From contig JASBRV010000088.1 in assembly GCA_030149295.1 (NCBI GenBank), positions 1 through 37,430 on the forward strand: 37,430 nucleotides of DNA. Direction: 5' to 3'. This document shows positions 13,867 to 25,074 of the stretch, one piece after another; the stretch's first letter is position 1, and each line of letters opens with the position of its first letter. The notes beneath the pieces are model-generated. The model was not told the origin of the DNA and did not search any database. It worked only from the letters and a program-made list of their open reading frames with translations. This DNA is from Bacteriovoracales bacterium. GTDB taxonomy: Bacteria; Bdellovibrionota; Bacteriovoracia; Bacteriovoracales; Bacteriovoracaceae. The position numbers and the translations under genes are program-made.

Positions 13867-14970
13867 ATGCTCCCCTATTTTATCGAAAAACTTCAGGTAA
13901 AAAATTTTAGAAATCTTGAAGAGCAGATTATTAATTTTTCCCATGGGATAAATTGTATTTTTGGGGAAAATGGAAATGGCAAAACGAATATATTAGAAGC
14001 TGTTTATTACATCGTTAAAAGAAAATCTTTTCGTAAAAATGCCAGTTTTCCACAAATGTTGGGAATAGATGGGGAAAATCCGGAAATATCTTTTCAATCT
14101 TTATTTTTTGATAAGGAGATGGGGGCTAATATATCTTTCTCGGGTAAATGGGACGAAACCGGATCTCAATGGTACCTAGCAAACAAGTCAGTCAAAAAAA
14201 AGCTCCAGGTTGGCATTGTTTTTATCAATCCTTTTGATAGCCAATCTTTTCATAATTCTGCTTCCGCGCGACGGGCCTGGATTGATGATCACCTAAGCCA
14301 AATCAATGATCAGTATAAAAAGGCTTTGTCGCGCTTCACTAAATCACTACGTTTTAGAAATAAGTTACTTTCAAACAAGCCCTCTAGCTATTTAAAGCAA
14401 ATTCGTGCCATAGATGAAGAAATGGCTGAGTTATCCCTTTTTTTAACCACTCAGCGTCAATTGTTTCTTGAAGAAATTAGACCTCTAATAAGAAAGGCTT
14501 TTAATGATCTTTTTTCTGAAGAGCATGATTTAGAAATTATGCTAGACACAAAACTGGGTGGCTTCACTAAAAATGCTTACTTGGAAATGTGTCAAAATAA
14601 TCTTCAAAAAGATGAAATTATAGGGCACACCCATTATGGAATTCATAAAGATGACTACGTGCTTCTCTTTGATGGATTAAACTCTTTTGATTACTGCTCT
14701 CTCGGCCAACAAAAAATGTCTTATCTGAGCCTCTTATTTGCTTACATAGAGCTATTTAGGTATAAATTTAACTCTTTTCCTATCGTGCTATTAGACGATG
14801 TCTCAGGTGAATTAGATAAGCTGAGATGGCATAACCTGGTAAGTTACCTGAACGAAAGAAAATTTCAGGTTCTTATCACTACAGCAAACGATAGTTTTAA
14901 AGAGGTTTTAAACACTTTAGAAGACGCTAATAAGCTTTACGTCTCTTCTGGTGTTGTAGATAGGATGTGA
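13867..14970 (+). CDS. recF: DNA replication and repair protein RecF
   Basis: A 367-residue SMC-like ATPase. Walker A GENGNGKTN is at residues 33-41. The ABC-type signature region (SLGQQKMSYLSLL) is near 278-290, and Walker B PIVLLDDVSGELD is near 304-316. RecF binds gapped DNA and with RecO/RecR loads RecA. Its start ATG lies three bases after the dnaN stop, so translation is probably coupled. Length is normal (E. coli 357). Confidence 0.95.
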   Translation: MLPYFIEKLQVKNFRNLEEQIINFSHGINCIFGENGNGKTNILEAVYYIVKRKSFRKNASFPQMLGIDGENPEISFQSLFFDKEMGANISFSGKWDETGSQWYLANKSVKKKLQVGIVFINPFDSQSFHNSASARRAWIDDHLSQINDQYKKALSRFTKSLRFRNKLLSNKPSSYLKQIRAIDEEMAELSLFLTTQRQLFLEEIRPLIRKAFNDLFSEEHDLEIMLDTKLGGFTKNAYLEMCQNNLQKDEIIGHTHYGIHKDDYVLLFDGLNSFDYCSLGQQKMSYLSLLFAYIELFRYKFNSFPIVLLDDVSGELDKLRWHNLVSYLNERKFQVLITTANDSFKEVLNTLEDANKLYVSSGVVDRM

Positions 14971-14981
14971 TGGCCTACTAA

Positions 14982-17456
<2,475 letters not shown>

Positions 17457-17484
17457 TTTGGCTTGATAGAAAGGAAAAAAATCA

Positions 17485-19941
17485 ATGAGTGATAATAACG
17501 AGACACCTACACCAAGTAATGTTGCTCCTATCTTTATCCAAGATGAAATGCGTAACTGCTATCTCGATTATGCGATGTCGGTCATTATTGGGCGCGCACT
17601 TCCTGATGTGAGAGATGGTCTAAAGCCAGTGCATAGGAGAGCTCTCTATGCCATGCACTCTCTAGGGAATTACCACAATAAACCTTTTCTCAAATCGGCT
17701 AGAGTTGTTGGTGATGTTATTGGTAAATATCACCCACATGGTGATTCAGCTGTTTATAATACGATAGTTCGATTAGCACAGGATTTTTCCATGCGCTATC
17801 CTCTTGTTGATGGCCAAGGAAACTTTGGTTCAATTGACGGAGATAGTGCGGCTGCAATGAGATACACAGAAATCCGCATGAAGAAATTAGCGGAAGAAAT
17901 GCTTCGTGACCTAGATAAAGAAACTGTAGAGTGGCAACCAAACTATGACGACTCTTTAAAAGAGCCTAAAGTTTTACCAACTAAAGTACCAAACCTTTTA
18001 GTTAATGGTTCATCAGGTATTGCGGTTGGTATGGCCACAAACATTCCACCTCATAATTTAACAGAAATTATGAATGCACTCCTCGTTTTGATTGATGATA
18101 GAGAAACATCAATTGATGAACTGATGAAGATTATACCAGGACCAGACTTTCCTACAGGAGGAACAATTCATGGTACGGAAGGTATTAAATCAGCTTTTCA
18201 TACTGGAAAAGGTGTACTTCAAATAAGGGCAAAGACTGATATTGAAGAACATGGTAGATCAGGTGATAGAGAAAGAATTGTCGTTACAGAACTCCCCTAT
18301 CAAGTAAATAAAGCTAAGCTCATTGAAAAAATTGCAGACCTTGTTAATGCCAAACAAATTACGGGTATTTCCGATATAAGGGATGAGTCTTCTCGTGAAG
18401 GTATACGAATCGCACTTGATCTAAAAAAGGGCGAGATTGGCTCAGTAATACTAAATAGACTTTATAAACATACACAACTCCAAACATCTTTTGGAATAAT
18501 ATTTTTAAGTATCTCTAATGGTTCACCAAAGGTCATGAATATTAGAGAACAGTTAAATGCTTTTATTGATCATAGACGAGAAGTCGTTATCAGAAGAACT
18601 GTTTTTGAACTTAAGAAGGCGAAGGAAAAAGCTCATATTCTAGAAGGTTTAAAAACTGCTGTAGAGAATATTGATGAAATTGTTGAGCTGATTAAGAAAT
18701 CTGAAGGTCCAGCTCAGGCGAAAGAGAAGCTTATGGCTAACTATTCGCTATCGGTTATTCAGTCACAAGCCATTCTGGATATGCGTCTTCAAAGACTTAC
18801 TGGTCTTGAGAGAGATAAAATAATTGCAGATTATGAAGCCATAATGAAGGAAATTGCTCGTCTTGAAGCAATTCTTGAAAGTGAAGATCTCATCAAGGGA
18901 ATTATTAGAGATGAGTTTAAAGAAATCCTAGAAACTTATGGTGATGAAAGAAAAACAGATATCGTTGCTAAAGCTGATGAAATTCAAATTGAGGATTTAG
19001 TAAAAAAAGAAGAAGTCATTGTGACTGTTACCCATAAAGGTTACATTAAACGAATGGCAATCGACACTTACAAGACACAAAAGCGTGGTGGTACAGGTGT
19101 TAAGGGTGCCAATAGTGACGATGACTTTTTTACGAGTATTTTCACAGCAAATACTCACTCTACTCTTTTCTTTTTTACTTCACGAGGCACTGTTTTTTCT
19201 AAGAAGGTTTATACAATTCCTGAAGGTTCAAGAACTAATAAGGGAAGAAATATAGCAAACCTTATTCAGATACCAAGCGGTGAAAAAATTAAAGAGATCA
19301 TTTGTATTCCCAATGATGAAGATATTGAAGGTAAATACTTACTCTTTTCCACTGAAAGAGGATTGGTAAAAAAGAGTGCTTTGGCTGATTACAAAAATGT
19401 TAAGCAAAGCGGACTTAAAGCTATCAAGATTGTTGATGGCGATAACCTTTTAAATGTCAGAGTTACTACTGGTGAGCATGATGTTCTCCTTTGCTCTTCT
19501 GCAGGGAAAATTATCCGTTTTTCTGAAGAGGACTGTAGGGCCATGGGTCGAGTGTCACAGGGTGTAAAAGGCATAAACATTGATGATGATGAAAGAATCA
19601 TTGGTATGGAAATCATTGATGACAATGTTGAAATACTCTCAGTTACTGAAAATGGTTACGGAAAAAGAACTTCAGCTTCCCAATATAGAAAGCAAACTCG
19701 AGGTGGGAAGGGAATTCTTGCTATGAGGCTTACTGATAAAAATGGAGAAATTTGTGCGATTAAACCTGTTACAGAGGATGAGGATCTTATGATTATCACC
19801 GATAAAGGTCAGGTTATTAGAACAAAAATCTCTGGAATTAGTCTTATGGGTAGAGCTACTCAAGGCGTACGCATTATCAGATTGAAAGATGGTGAAAAAG
19901 TTGTAGCTGTTGAAAATATAGTAGAGGAAGATGAAGAATAA
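17485..19941 (+). CDS. gyrA: DNA gyrase subunit A
   Basis: An 818-residue GyrA. The catalytic tyrosine is Y127 in [10 protein letters not shown]. The quinolone-resistance region reads [13 protein letters not shown], with S88 and N92 aligning to E. coli S83 and D87. The C-terminal DNA-wrapping domain carries a GyrA box ([10 protein letters not shown]) and repeated pinwheel blades, ending in an acidic tail. With GyrB it introduces negative supercoils. AAGGA precedes the ATG, 29 bases after gyrB. Its last 11 bases overlap the next gene. Confidence 0.97.
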   Translation: MSDNNETPTPSNVAPIFIQDEMRNCYLDYAMSVIIGRALPDVRDGLKPVHRRALYAMHSLGNYHNKPFLKSARVVGDVIGKYHPHGDSAVYNTIVRLAQDFSMRYPLVDGQGNFGSIDGDSAAAMRYTEIRMKKLAEEMLRDLDKETVEWQPNYDDSLKEPKVLPTKVPNLLVNGSSGIAVGMATNIPPHNLTEIMNALLVLIDDRETSIDELMKIIPGPDFPTGGTIHGTEGIKSAFHTGKGVLQIRAKTDIEEHGRSGDRERIVVTELPYQVNKAKLIEKIADLVNAKQITGISDIRDESSREGIRIALDLKKGEIGSVILNRLYKHTQLQTSFGIIFLSISNGSPKVMNIREQLNAFIDHRREVVIRRTVFELKKAKEKAHILEGLKTAVENIDEIVELIKKSEGPAQAKEKLMANYSLSVIQSQAILDMRLQRLTGLERDKIIADYEAIMKEIARLEAILESEDLIKGIIRDEFKEILETYGDERKTDIVAKADEIQIEDLVKKEEVIVTVTHKGYIKRMAIDTYKTQKRGGTGVKGANSDDDFFTSIFTANTHSTLFFFTSRGTVFSKKVYTIPEGSRTNKGRNIANLIQIPSGEKIKEIICIPNDEDIEGKYLLFSTERGLVKKSALADYKNVKQSGLKAIKIVDGDNLLNVRVTTGEHDVLLCSSAGKIIRFSEEDCRAMGRVSQGVKGINIDDDERIIGMEIIDDNVEILSVTENGYGKRTSASQYRKQTRGGKGILAMRLTDKNGEICAIKPVTEDEDLMIITDKGQVIRTKISGISLMGRATQGVRIIRLKDGEKVVAVENIVEEDEE

Positions 19942-20716
19942 GATTTTCTTATTTTTAGTTGGGGTAACTTTACTTAGTTGTGATTTTACTCCACCTTTAA
20001 ACAAGGAAATTCTTCATGCTCAACAGGCAATTATTCAGCAGGACTATGAATTAGCGATAAAAAAATATCGGGCCATCTTAAAAAAGAATCCACCAATTGA
20101 GATTCAAGTAAAGATCAATTATCAAATTGGTGATTTGTACTCCATTTACTTATCTGAAAATGAAAAGGCACTGCCTTTTTATCAAAAAATTATGAAGATA
20201 AGCCAAGACCCTCTTTGGTTGGTAAAAACTCAAGATAGATTAGGTGAAATAAATTTTTCGTATTTGAAAAATTATTTTCGTTCCGCTCAAATTTATAAAA
20301 AGTTAAGTTTGTTTCAGCCACGACTAACGAATCAGGATTTTTATCAATTTAGGTACGCATTGAGTACTTTAAAAATTAGTAACTATACTGAATCAATGCG
20401 GCTATTTAAAGAAATTGAATCCGTAAAAAACCACAAATACAGAGATCGTTCACTATATTTCCAGGGATTAATCTATTTTCAACAAGAAGATTGGAAGAAT
20501 GCTGTCGCCATATGGAAAGATTATTTAAAAAGAGAAAAGAGACGAGATAATATTGTGCAGACAAAGTTTTTAATGGCGAACGCTTTCGAAACTATGGAGC
20601 AGTTAAAAGCCGCTTATAATATTTACTATTCCATCCTTGGTGAATATCCCAATACTGAGGTAATTAAGAACCGCCTTAAAAGCATTTATGAGCGAAGAGT
20701 GGCGAGGAAGCGTTGA
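19931..20716 (+). CDS. TPR-like lipoprotein of unknown function
   Basis: A 261-residue protein with a lipoprotein signal ([19 protein letters not shown]; lipobox LLSC, Cys17). The remainder is alpha-helical with a tetratricopeptide-like rhythm, for example [44 protein letters not shown] and [15 protein letters not shown]. Asp after the Cys could suggest inner-membrane retention by the E. coli +2 rule, which may not hold here. It overlaps gyrA by 11 bases and is followed by the ATP synthase genes. The fold resembles BamD/YbgF-type scaffold lipoproteins, but I cannot assign a function. Confidence 0.8.
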   Translation: MKNKIFLFLVGVTLLSCDFTPPLNKEILHAQQAIIQQDYELAIKKYRAILKKNPPIEIQVKINYQIGDLYSIYLSENEKALPFYQKIMKISQDPLWLVKTQDRLGEINFSYLKNYFRSAQIYKKLSLFQPRLTNQDFYQFRYALSTLKISNYTESMRLFKEIESVKNHKYRDRSLYFQGLIYFQQEDWKNAVAIWKDYLKREKRRDNIVQTKFLMANAFETMEQLKAAYNIYYSILGEYPNTEVIKNRLKSIYERRVARKR

Positions 20717-20919
20717 AAATTCCGAAAAATTGGCTAGCAGCTATGGGGATAGCCATGTCAATCCCATCAACAATTCTTGTCATTGCTTGGTTGAGTATGA
20801 AGTTAGTCGAGTGGGGTTACTTGTCAAAGTTTTGGGGAGTCATGCTCTTTTTAGGTGTCATTATCAATAGTTTTGTTTTATTGGTTTGGAATGGAATTAC
20901 TAAAAAAGATAGATCATAA
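20713..20919 (+). CDS. atpZ: AtpZ-like small membrane protein of the ATP synthase locus
   Basis: A 68-residue protein with two membrane helices (about 10-31 and 38-60) joined by a short loop, then KKDRS. The AAMGIAMSIPSTILVIAWL pattern and the position directly before atpI/atpB/atpE resemble AtpZ, a small accessory protein linked to Mg2+/Ca2+ supply or assembly in other bacteria. The start is TTG at 20713, overlapping the previous stop (TTGA) with GAGGA six bases upstream. The family call is by topology and context, so moderate. Confidence 0.65.
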   Translation: MKIPKNWLAAMGIAMSIPSTILVIAWLSMKLVEWGYLSKFWGVMLFLGVIINSFVLLVWNGITKKDRS

Positions 20920-21262
20920 GCTCTTTTGGCCCTTATCGCTTATTTCAACATTAGTCTTTTGTTTATTTGCACGAGGTAGGACTGAGGTTTTTTCAGTCAT
21001 ATTTGTCTATATTGCTACGCTCCTTAGTCTGTTTATGTTAATGGCGATCCTCCATGGCCTCATAATGGATCCCGAAGTTAAGGCGACGGGAAAGATAAAA
21101 AAATCTCGTTTATTTACATATATGTTTTTTCATGTGCTTTTTCTCTTTGGCTCTATTGGTATAGGTGTACATTTCATGGGGAATAGGATAATAATTGCCG
21201 TAATTAACTATGTAGTTCAGATTTTTGTGCTTGGCGTTGGTCTTCGCAAGAATCTTAAATGA
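20891..21262 (+). CDS. atpI: AtpI-like four-helix membrane protein
   Basis: About 123 residues with four predicted membrane helices (roughly LFWPLSLISTLVFCLFA, VFSVIFVYIATLLSLFMLMA, LFTYMFFHVLFLFGSIGIGV and IIIAVINYVVQIFVLGVGL). This is the AtpI layout, and it sits exactly where atpI is usually found, before atpB. AtpI aids c-ring assembly in studied species. The start is uncertain: ATG at 20891 overlaps atpZ by 29 bases and has only a weak binding site, and an in-frame GTG at 20855 would add 12 residues. The sequence itself is divergent. Confidence 0.6.
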   Translation: MELLKKIDHKLFWPLSLISTLVFCLFARGRTEVFSVIFVYIATLLSLFMLMAILHGLIMDPEVKATGKIKKSRLFTYMFFHVLFLFGSIGIGVHFMGNRIIIAVINYVVQIFVLGVGLRKNLK

Positions 21263-21295
21263 TTGCTGACGATCGTGTCAGTTGGGTTCGTGAAT

Positions 21296-22063
21296 ATGAA
21301 AAAAATTTTACTAGCTCTGCTATTATCTGCCTCATCAAGTGCCTTCGCGGCATCTGGTTTTACTTGGTTGGGTGGAATTGCACACTCTCTCCATATCCCA
21401 AGTCATACTCTTACTTTTATAGTGATTGGCTTTATTCTAATTGGGATTGGAGTGCTTTATAGATCTAAAATCGCAGGTGTTTCAAATGTTGTTATTCCCG
21501 ATCATGGAATAACTTTTAGAAATATTGTAGAGCTTTATGGAAGCTTTATTTATGGACAGTGTAAAGGAATCATTGGTGAACATGAGGGCCCAAAATATTT
21601 CTCTTTTATTGGTACAACTTTTATCGTTATTTTTATCTCTAACCTTATCGGTTTGGTTCCTGGCTTCTTACCTCCAACAGAGTATCTTTCAACTACCTTA
21701 GCACTAGGTGCTTTTGTTTTTATTTATTACAATGTTCAAGGTTGTAAAGAGCAAGGAACTTGGAACTATATTAAGCACTTCGCTGGTCCACTTTGGTATC
21801 TTTCTTTTTTGATTTTCCCTATTGAGATCATTTCAAACTTTATCCGCCCACTTTCTTTAGCGCTTCGTCTGCGTTCAAATATGATGGGTGACCATATTGT
21901 CTTAACCCAGTTTTCAAATCTTGCGCCTGCTGTAGTGCCAATTGTTTTTATGATCTTGGGTATTCTTGTTTCACTCATTCAAGCATATGTTTTTACAGTT
22001 TTAACAATGGTTTATATTCAAATGGCTGTTGCTCATCACGATCATGATGAGGATCATCACTAG
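21296..22063 (+). CDS. atpB: ATP synthase Fo subunit a
   Basis: About 255 residues. The ion-channel core is clear: FISNLIGLVPGF, then RPLSLALRLRSNMMGDHIV with the essential arginine (E. coli aR210 position) in LRL, and the last helix LIQAYVFTVLTMVYIQMAVAHH. The N-terminus MKKILLALLLSASSSAFAASGF looks like a cleavable signal peptide. I chose the ATG at 21296 over an in-frame TTG at 21263 because it gives this clean signal sequence; the ribosome binding site is weak. A His/Asp-rich C-terminal tail (HHDHDEDHH) is present. It is followed by atpE. Confidence 0.93.
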   Translation: MKKILLALLLSASSSAFAASGFTWLGGIAHSLHIPSHTLTFIVIGFILIGIGVLYRSKIAGVSNVVIPDHGITFRNIVELYGSFIYGQCKGIIGEHEGPKYFSFIGTTFIVIFISNLIGLVPGFLPPTEYLSTTLALGAFVFIYYNVQGCKEQGTWNYIKHFAGPLWYLSFLIFPIEIISNFIRPLSLALRLRSNMMGDHIVLTQFSNLAPAVVPIVFMILGILVSLIQAYVFTVLTMVYIQMAVAHHDHDEDHH

Positions 22064-22104
22064 AATTTAGACCTTAATATTTTAACCTCTATAGGAGAAT
22101 GGTT

Positions 22105-22407
22105 ATGTACAAAGCTTTACTTGCTGTTATCGCACTTTTCGTTTCTGCTGCTGCTTTCGCTCAAGATGGTGGTATGACTACACTTATCCCAATGAATGAA
22201 TACACTAAGATTCCTATGTATTTCTTAGCTGTTGCTTTCGCTGCCTTCGCTGGTACACGTGCTCAATCTGCCGCTGCTTCTGTAGCTCTTGAAGGTATGG
22301 CCCGTAACCCAGCTGCTGCTGATAAGCTTTTTGTTCCTATGATTCTGGGTCTTGCACTTATGGAATCACTTGTGATCTTTACTCTGATCACTATCTTCCT
22401 TGTTTAA
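22105..22407 (+). CDS. atpE: ATP synthase Fo subunit c
   Basis: About 100 residues, longer than the usual 70-85 because of a signal-peptide-like start (MYKALLAVIALFVSAAAFAQDG). The hairpin has helix 1 with AGTRAQSAAASVALEG, the polar loop MARNP and helix 2 with the ion-binding glutamate in GLALMESLVIF. The c subunits form the rotor ring. The start at 22105 has AGGAG at a seven-base spacing; the ATG two codons earlier is too close to it. The gene ends the gyrA-lipoprotein-atpZ-I-B-E run and is closed by a terminator. Confidence 0.95.
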   Translation: MYKALLAVIALFVSAAAFAQDGGMTTLIPMNEYTKIPMYFLAVAFAAFAGTRAQSAAASVALEGMARNPAAADKLFVPMILGLALMESLVIFTLITIFLV

Positions 22408-22433
22408 TTAATAGATAAATTAATTAGATATTT

Positions 22434-22462
22434 AAGGCCTCCAAAATGGGGGCCTTTTTTTT
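22434..22462 (+). terminator. Intrinsic terminator after atpE
   Basis: A 9-bp stem (AAGGCCTCC / GGGGGCCTT, one G.U pair) with an AAAAT loop is followed by eight or more T. It lies 27 bases after the atpE stop. Confidence 0.93.
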
Positions 22463-22509
22463 GGTTCGGATATACCACAGGAACATGACGCCGAACAACT
22501 CCAGACAAA

Positions 22510-22536
22510 CAAAAAGAGGGCTCCTATGAGCCCCCT
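22510..22536 (-). terminator. Intrinsic terminator of the Cys-rich secreted protein gene
   Basis: On the minus strand a 9-bp stem (AGGGGGCTC / GAGCCCTCT, one G.U pair) with an ATAG loop is followed by a T-run. It is placed 32 bases after the stop of the leftward gene, facing the atpE terminator. Confidence 0.88.
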
Positions 22537-22567
22537 TTAATATTGATCCTAATTTTGATCTATAGAA

Positions 22568-23770
22568 TTAATCAACTCTAATTTCAAAGCTTTGAGATCT
22601 TTTTAGTGGTGTACGAGTCATGTTGATAATGTCACTTTCAAATTCGAGAGAAACTTCAACATTCATTCTCCACTTTTTGTCGTCAAGCTCTATGCCAAAC
22701 CTAGAGAGATCAACATAGACCTTGGTGCCACTGTTTATGTTTTGAAGTTGAAAGTCACCCGCAGTAAGAATCCTATTAAACGGAGTTCTTACATTTCCAA
22801 ATATGGTAGTGCGAGTGATTTCAATTTTAACTTTAATACTCTCAGGCCTTGTTACTTTCCCTATTGAGAACCATGCAGAGTTTTTTGTTAAGCCACCAGA
22901 CGTAATAGGCTTCTTAATTGGAGCTAAAACCTTTTCTTTAGGTAGAAATCCTATATCAAATTGGGCTTTTGACTCAATATTTCCATCATCATTAGTGAAG
23001 TCAAAACTTCTATCTACACTAATAAGAGTATTTTCTTCAGATCGATCTTTAGCATCAACTTTAACCTGACCGTCTTCAAGGAGTATGAAACTCAGCTCTG
23101 CTGTAGCACCCTTTGTTTGATCATTGTAGTTAATTGAAACTTGTGATCTGACATTCTTCTCTACTTGATATGGAATCTGTACAGGTTCTTTGCAGGCGTA
23201 AGTTTCACTTCTGTAGCGAGTCACATCACGACAAATATATTCTTGGTAAGGAACTTGGTCACAAATGTTTCTACCAGGGATTCGATTACATACTCTTCTT
23301 GGCTCCCTGGTACATTCTCTGTCTGTATAGGGAACTTGACGGCAAACTTCCCTTCCAGGTTTCGTGTCACAAATTCTTCTTGAGGGCTCAGTTCTACATC
23401 TGCCGTTACGACAGATTTGCCGTGGTTGAGTGTTGCGGCATACTCTGCGCCCTGGCTCCCTACGGCACTCTCTGCGATAGCGAGTTATCGTTCTACATTG
23501 TGTGTCGTATTCTGTACGACATTCATTTCTACCACTTTGCCAATGGCATTCTTGTCTATAGCGAGTTTCATAGCCACACTCTTGCTCTGTGTAAGGTATC
23601 CTTCTAGTACAGGTAGAGTCCCTGTATTCTGTTCTATAAAGGGTAACCTTTTTGATCATGTCGAGGTCAAACCTATCGCTCTCTTGGCCACGATAAATAA
23701 TGCTTTCCTGAGGTGCACTGAATACGCTCAGGCAAAAGGAAAGCATAGCTAAAATTGAAATGAGTTTCAT
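22568..23770 (-). CDS. Secreted Cys/Arg-rich repeat protein of unknown function
   Basis: A 400-residue protein with a signal peptide (MKLISILAMLSFCLSVFSA, cleavage after about residue 19). Residues 54-193 hold 16 cysteines spaced mostly 8-10 residues apart in an Arg-rich, aromatic context, for example REPGRRVCR, TKPGREVCRQVPYTDREC and RIPGRNICDQVPY. The rest (about 205-400) is predicted beta-rich without cysteines and ends in FEIRVD. The even number of cysteines suggests disulfides in the periplasm or outside the cell. GGGAG precedes the ATG. It is a single-gene unit between two convergent or divergent neighbours. I do not recognise the family. Confidence 0.85.
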   Translation of the reverse strand: MKLISILAMLSFCLSVFSAPQESIIYRGQESDRFDLDMIKKVTLYRTEYRDSTCTRRIPYTEQECGYETRYRQECHWQSGRNECRTEYDTQCRTITRYRRECRREPGRRVCRNTQPRQICRNGRCRTEPSRRICDTKPGREVCRQVPYTDRECTREPRRVCNRIPGRNICDQVPYQEYICRDVTRYRSETYACKEPVQIPYQVEKNVRSQVSINYNDQTKGATAELSFILLEDGQVKVDAKDRSEENTLISVDRSFDFTNDDGNIESKAQFDIGFLPKEKVLAPIKKPITSGGLTKNSAWFSIGKVTRPESIKVKIEITRTTIFGNVRTPFNRILTAGDFQLQNINSGTKVYVDLSRFGIELDDKKWRMNVEVSLEFESDIINMTRTPLKRSQSFEIRVD

Positions 23771-23867
23771 ACAATCTCCCGAATTAAATTTTGTGTTGTT
23801 CTTTTCCTACTAATCCCCGTGATGATTAATCACACCGTGGTGCGTCCTAGTGAAAGATAAGTTATTA

Positions 23868-23896
23868 TTTATACGAAAAACTTTTTTTAAAGTAAG
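23868..23896 (-). promoter_or_regulatory. Candidate promoter of the Cys-rich protein gene
   Basis: Minus-strand CTTACT (23896-23891), 17 bases and TATAAA (23873-23868) lie about 98 bases before the start codon. Between them and the gene is the 10-bp palindrome TGATTAATCA (23823-23832), a possible operator. The -35 match is weak. Confidence 0.4.
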
Positions 23897-23932
23897 AATT
23901 ATTTAAGCCATTGGTGTCAACTTGGCCGTATA

Positions 23933-23987
23933 GCTTTAAGACCTCATTAATGCGCTTGAGACCTTGTCTTTAAGCCATAGACAAGGT
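23933..23987 (+). repeat. Inverted repeats in the leader of the riboflavin operon
   Basis: A perfect 9-bp inverted repeat ACCTTGTCT / AGACAAGGT (23961-23969 and 23979-23987, 9-base loop) lies 34 bases before ribD. It overlaps a second, near-perfect pair, GCTTTAAGAC (23933) and GTCTTTAAGC (23966). No T-run follows and no FMN riboswitch consensus is visible. It may be an operator or a leader structure. Confidence 0.6.
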
Positions 23988-24021
23988 ATGTCAAAATCCA
24001 AAGAAAAACTAAGTTTGTGCA

Positions 24022-25074
24022 ATGAGTAGTGATCACGTTAATTATATGAAGCGAGCTCTTCAGCTTGCAGCTAAAGGGGCAATGACAGTTGCTCCTAATC
24101 CTCTTGTCGGAGCGCTAATCGTTAAAGATGGTACTATCATTGCGGAGGGTTACCACTCAAAAAAGGGCGGTGACCATGCAGAAGTAGACGCAATAAAAAA
24201 CTCCACTGGTGATTTAGGAGGTGCTACTCTCTATTGTACATTAGAACCATGCTGTCATACCAATAAGTTAACTCCTCCCTGCACTAACCTCATTATTGAA
24301 AAAAAGTTTTCTCAAGTTGTTATTGCAAGCTTGGATCCTAATCCTGAGGTTTCTGGCAAGGGTGTGAAAGCTCTAGAAAAAAATGGAATAAAAGTTTTAA
24401 GTGGAGTTTTAGAAAAAGAGGCTCAAGAGCAAAATAGAATCTTTTTTAAAAATATGAAAGAGAGCCTCCCTTATTTAAAAATCAAAAGTGCTATTACGCT
24501 TGATGGAAGAATGAGTTCTGAAGATGGAGACAGCCATTGGATAAGTTCTGAAGAAGCTAGAGCTGAAGTGCACAGAGATAGAGCTTTGTACGATAGTATT
24601 ATGGTCGGAGTAAATACATTAAGAAAAGATAATCCTCGTCTTAACACAAGGATGGGTAAAGTTGTTGTTAAAGAAAATAAAAAGATCATTGTTGGTGACT
24701 TGAGAAAAGAAGATTTAGATAATTCTTTATTTTCAAGTGGAGCGGAGATTATTAATCTTTTTAATAAGACTTCATTAAAAGATTCAAGAATACTATCAAT
24801 TAAGAATACAAAAAACTGGAAAGATAATTTAAAGAACCTTTTTGATGCTGGAATAGTCTCGATTTATACGGAAGGGGGCTCAACTCTTTTAAGTTCTTTA
24901 ATTGAAGAAGATATTTATGACGAGCTCACCTTTTATATAACTCAAAAAATCATAGGCAATGGACCTTCTTTTTTCGAAAGTAAAAAAAATAAGAAAATGT
25001 CCAAAGCAAAGATCTTTGATGGCGTTTGGAGAAATTTAAGCTCTGGAGAGATAGTCTTGGAGGTAAAAAGGTAA
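24022..25074 (+). CDS. ribD: Bifunctional diaminohydroxyphosphoribosylaminopyrimidine deaminase / 5-amino-6-(5-phosphoribosylamino)uracil reductase
   Basis: A 350-residue RibD performing the second and third steps from GTP to riboflavin. The N-terminal zinc deaminase has HAEVDAI (H52, E54) and EPCCHTNKLTPPC (C77 to C87). The zinc loop is one residue longer than in the common PCxHxGxTPPC form. The C-terminal reductase starts at LPYLKIKSAITLDGRMS and contains SHWISSEEAR, SIMVGVNTLRKDNPRLNTR and EGGSTLLSSL. The ribosome binding site is weak. It is the first gene of a four-gene riboflavin operon; its stop overlaps the ribE start (TAATG). Confidence 0.95.
   Translation: MSSDHVNYMKRALQLAAKGAMTVAPNPLVGALIVKDGTIIAEGYHSKKGGDHAEVDAIKNSTGDLGGATLYCTLEPCCHTNKLTPPCTNLIIEKKFSQVVIASLDPNPEVSGKGVKALEKNGIKVLSGVLEKEAQEQNRIFFKNMKESLPYLKIKSAITLDGRMSSEDGDSHWISSEEARAEVHRDRALYDSIMVGVNTLRKDNPRLNTRMGKVVVKENKKIIVGDLRKEDLDNSLFSSGAEIINLFNKTSLKDSRILSIKNTKNWKDNLKNLFDAGIVSIYTEGGSTLLSSLIEEDIYDELTFYITQKIIGNGPSFFESKKNKKMSKAKIFDGVWRNLSSGEIVLEVKR

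Noticed and set aside
23881..24021. FMN riboswitch before the rib operon
   Set aside because: The conserved RFN blocks are not visible; only simple inverted repeats are present.
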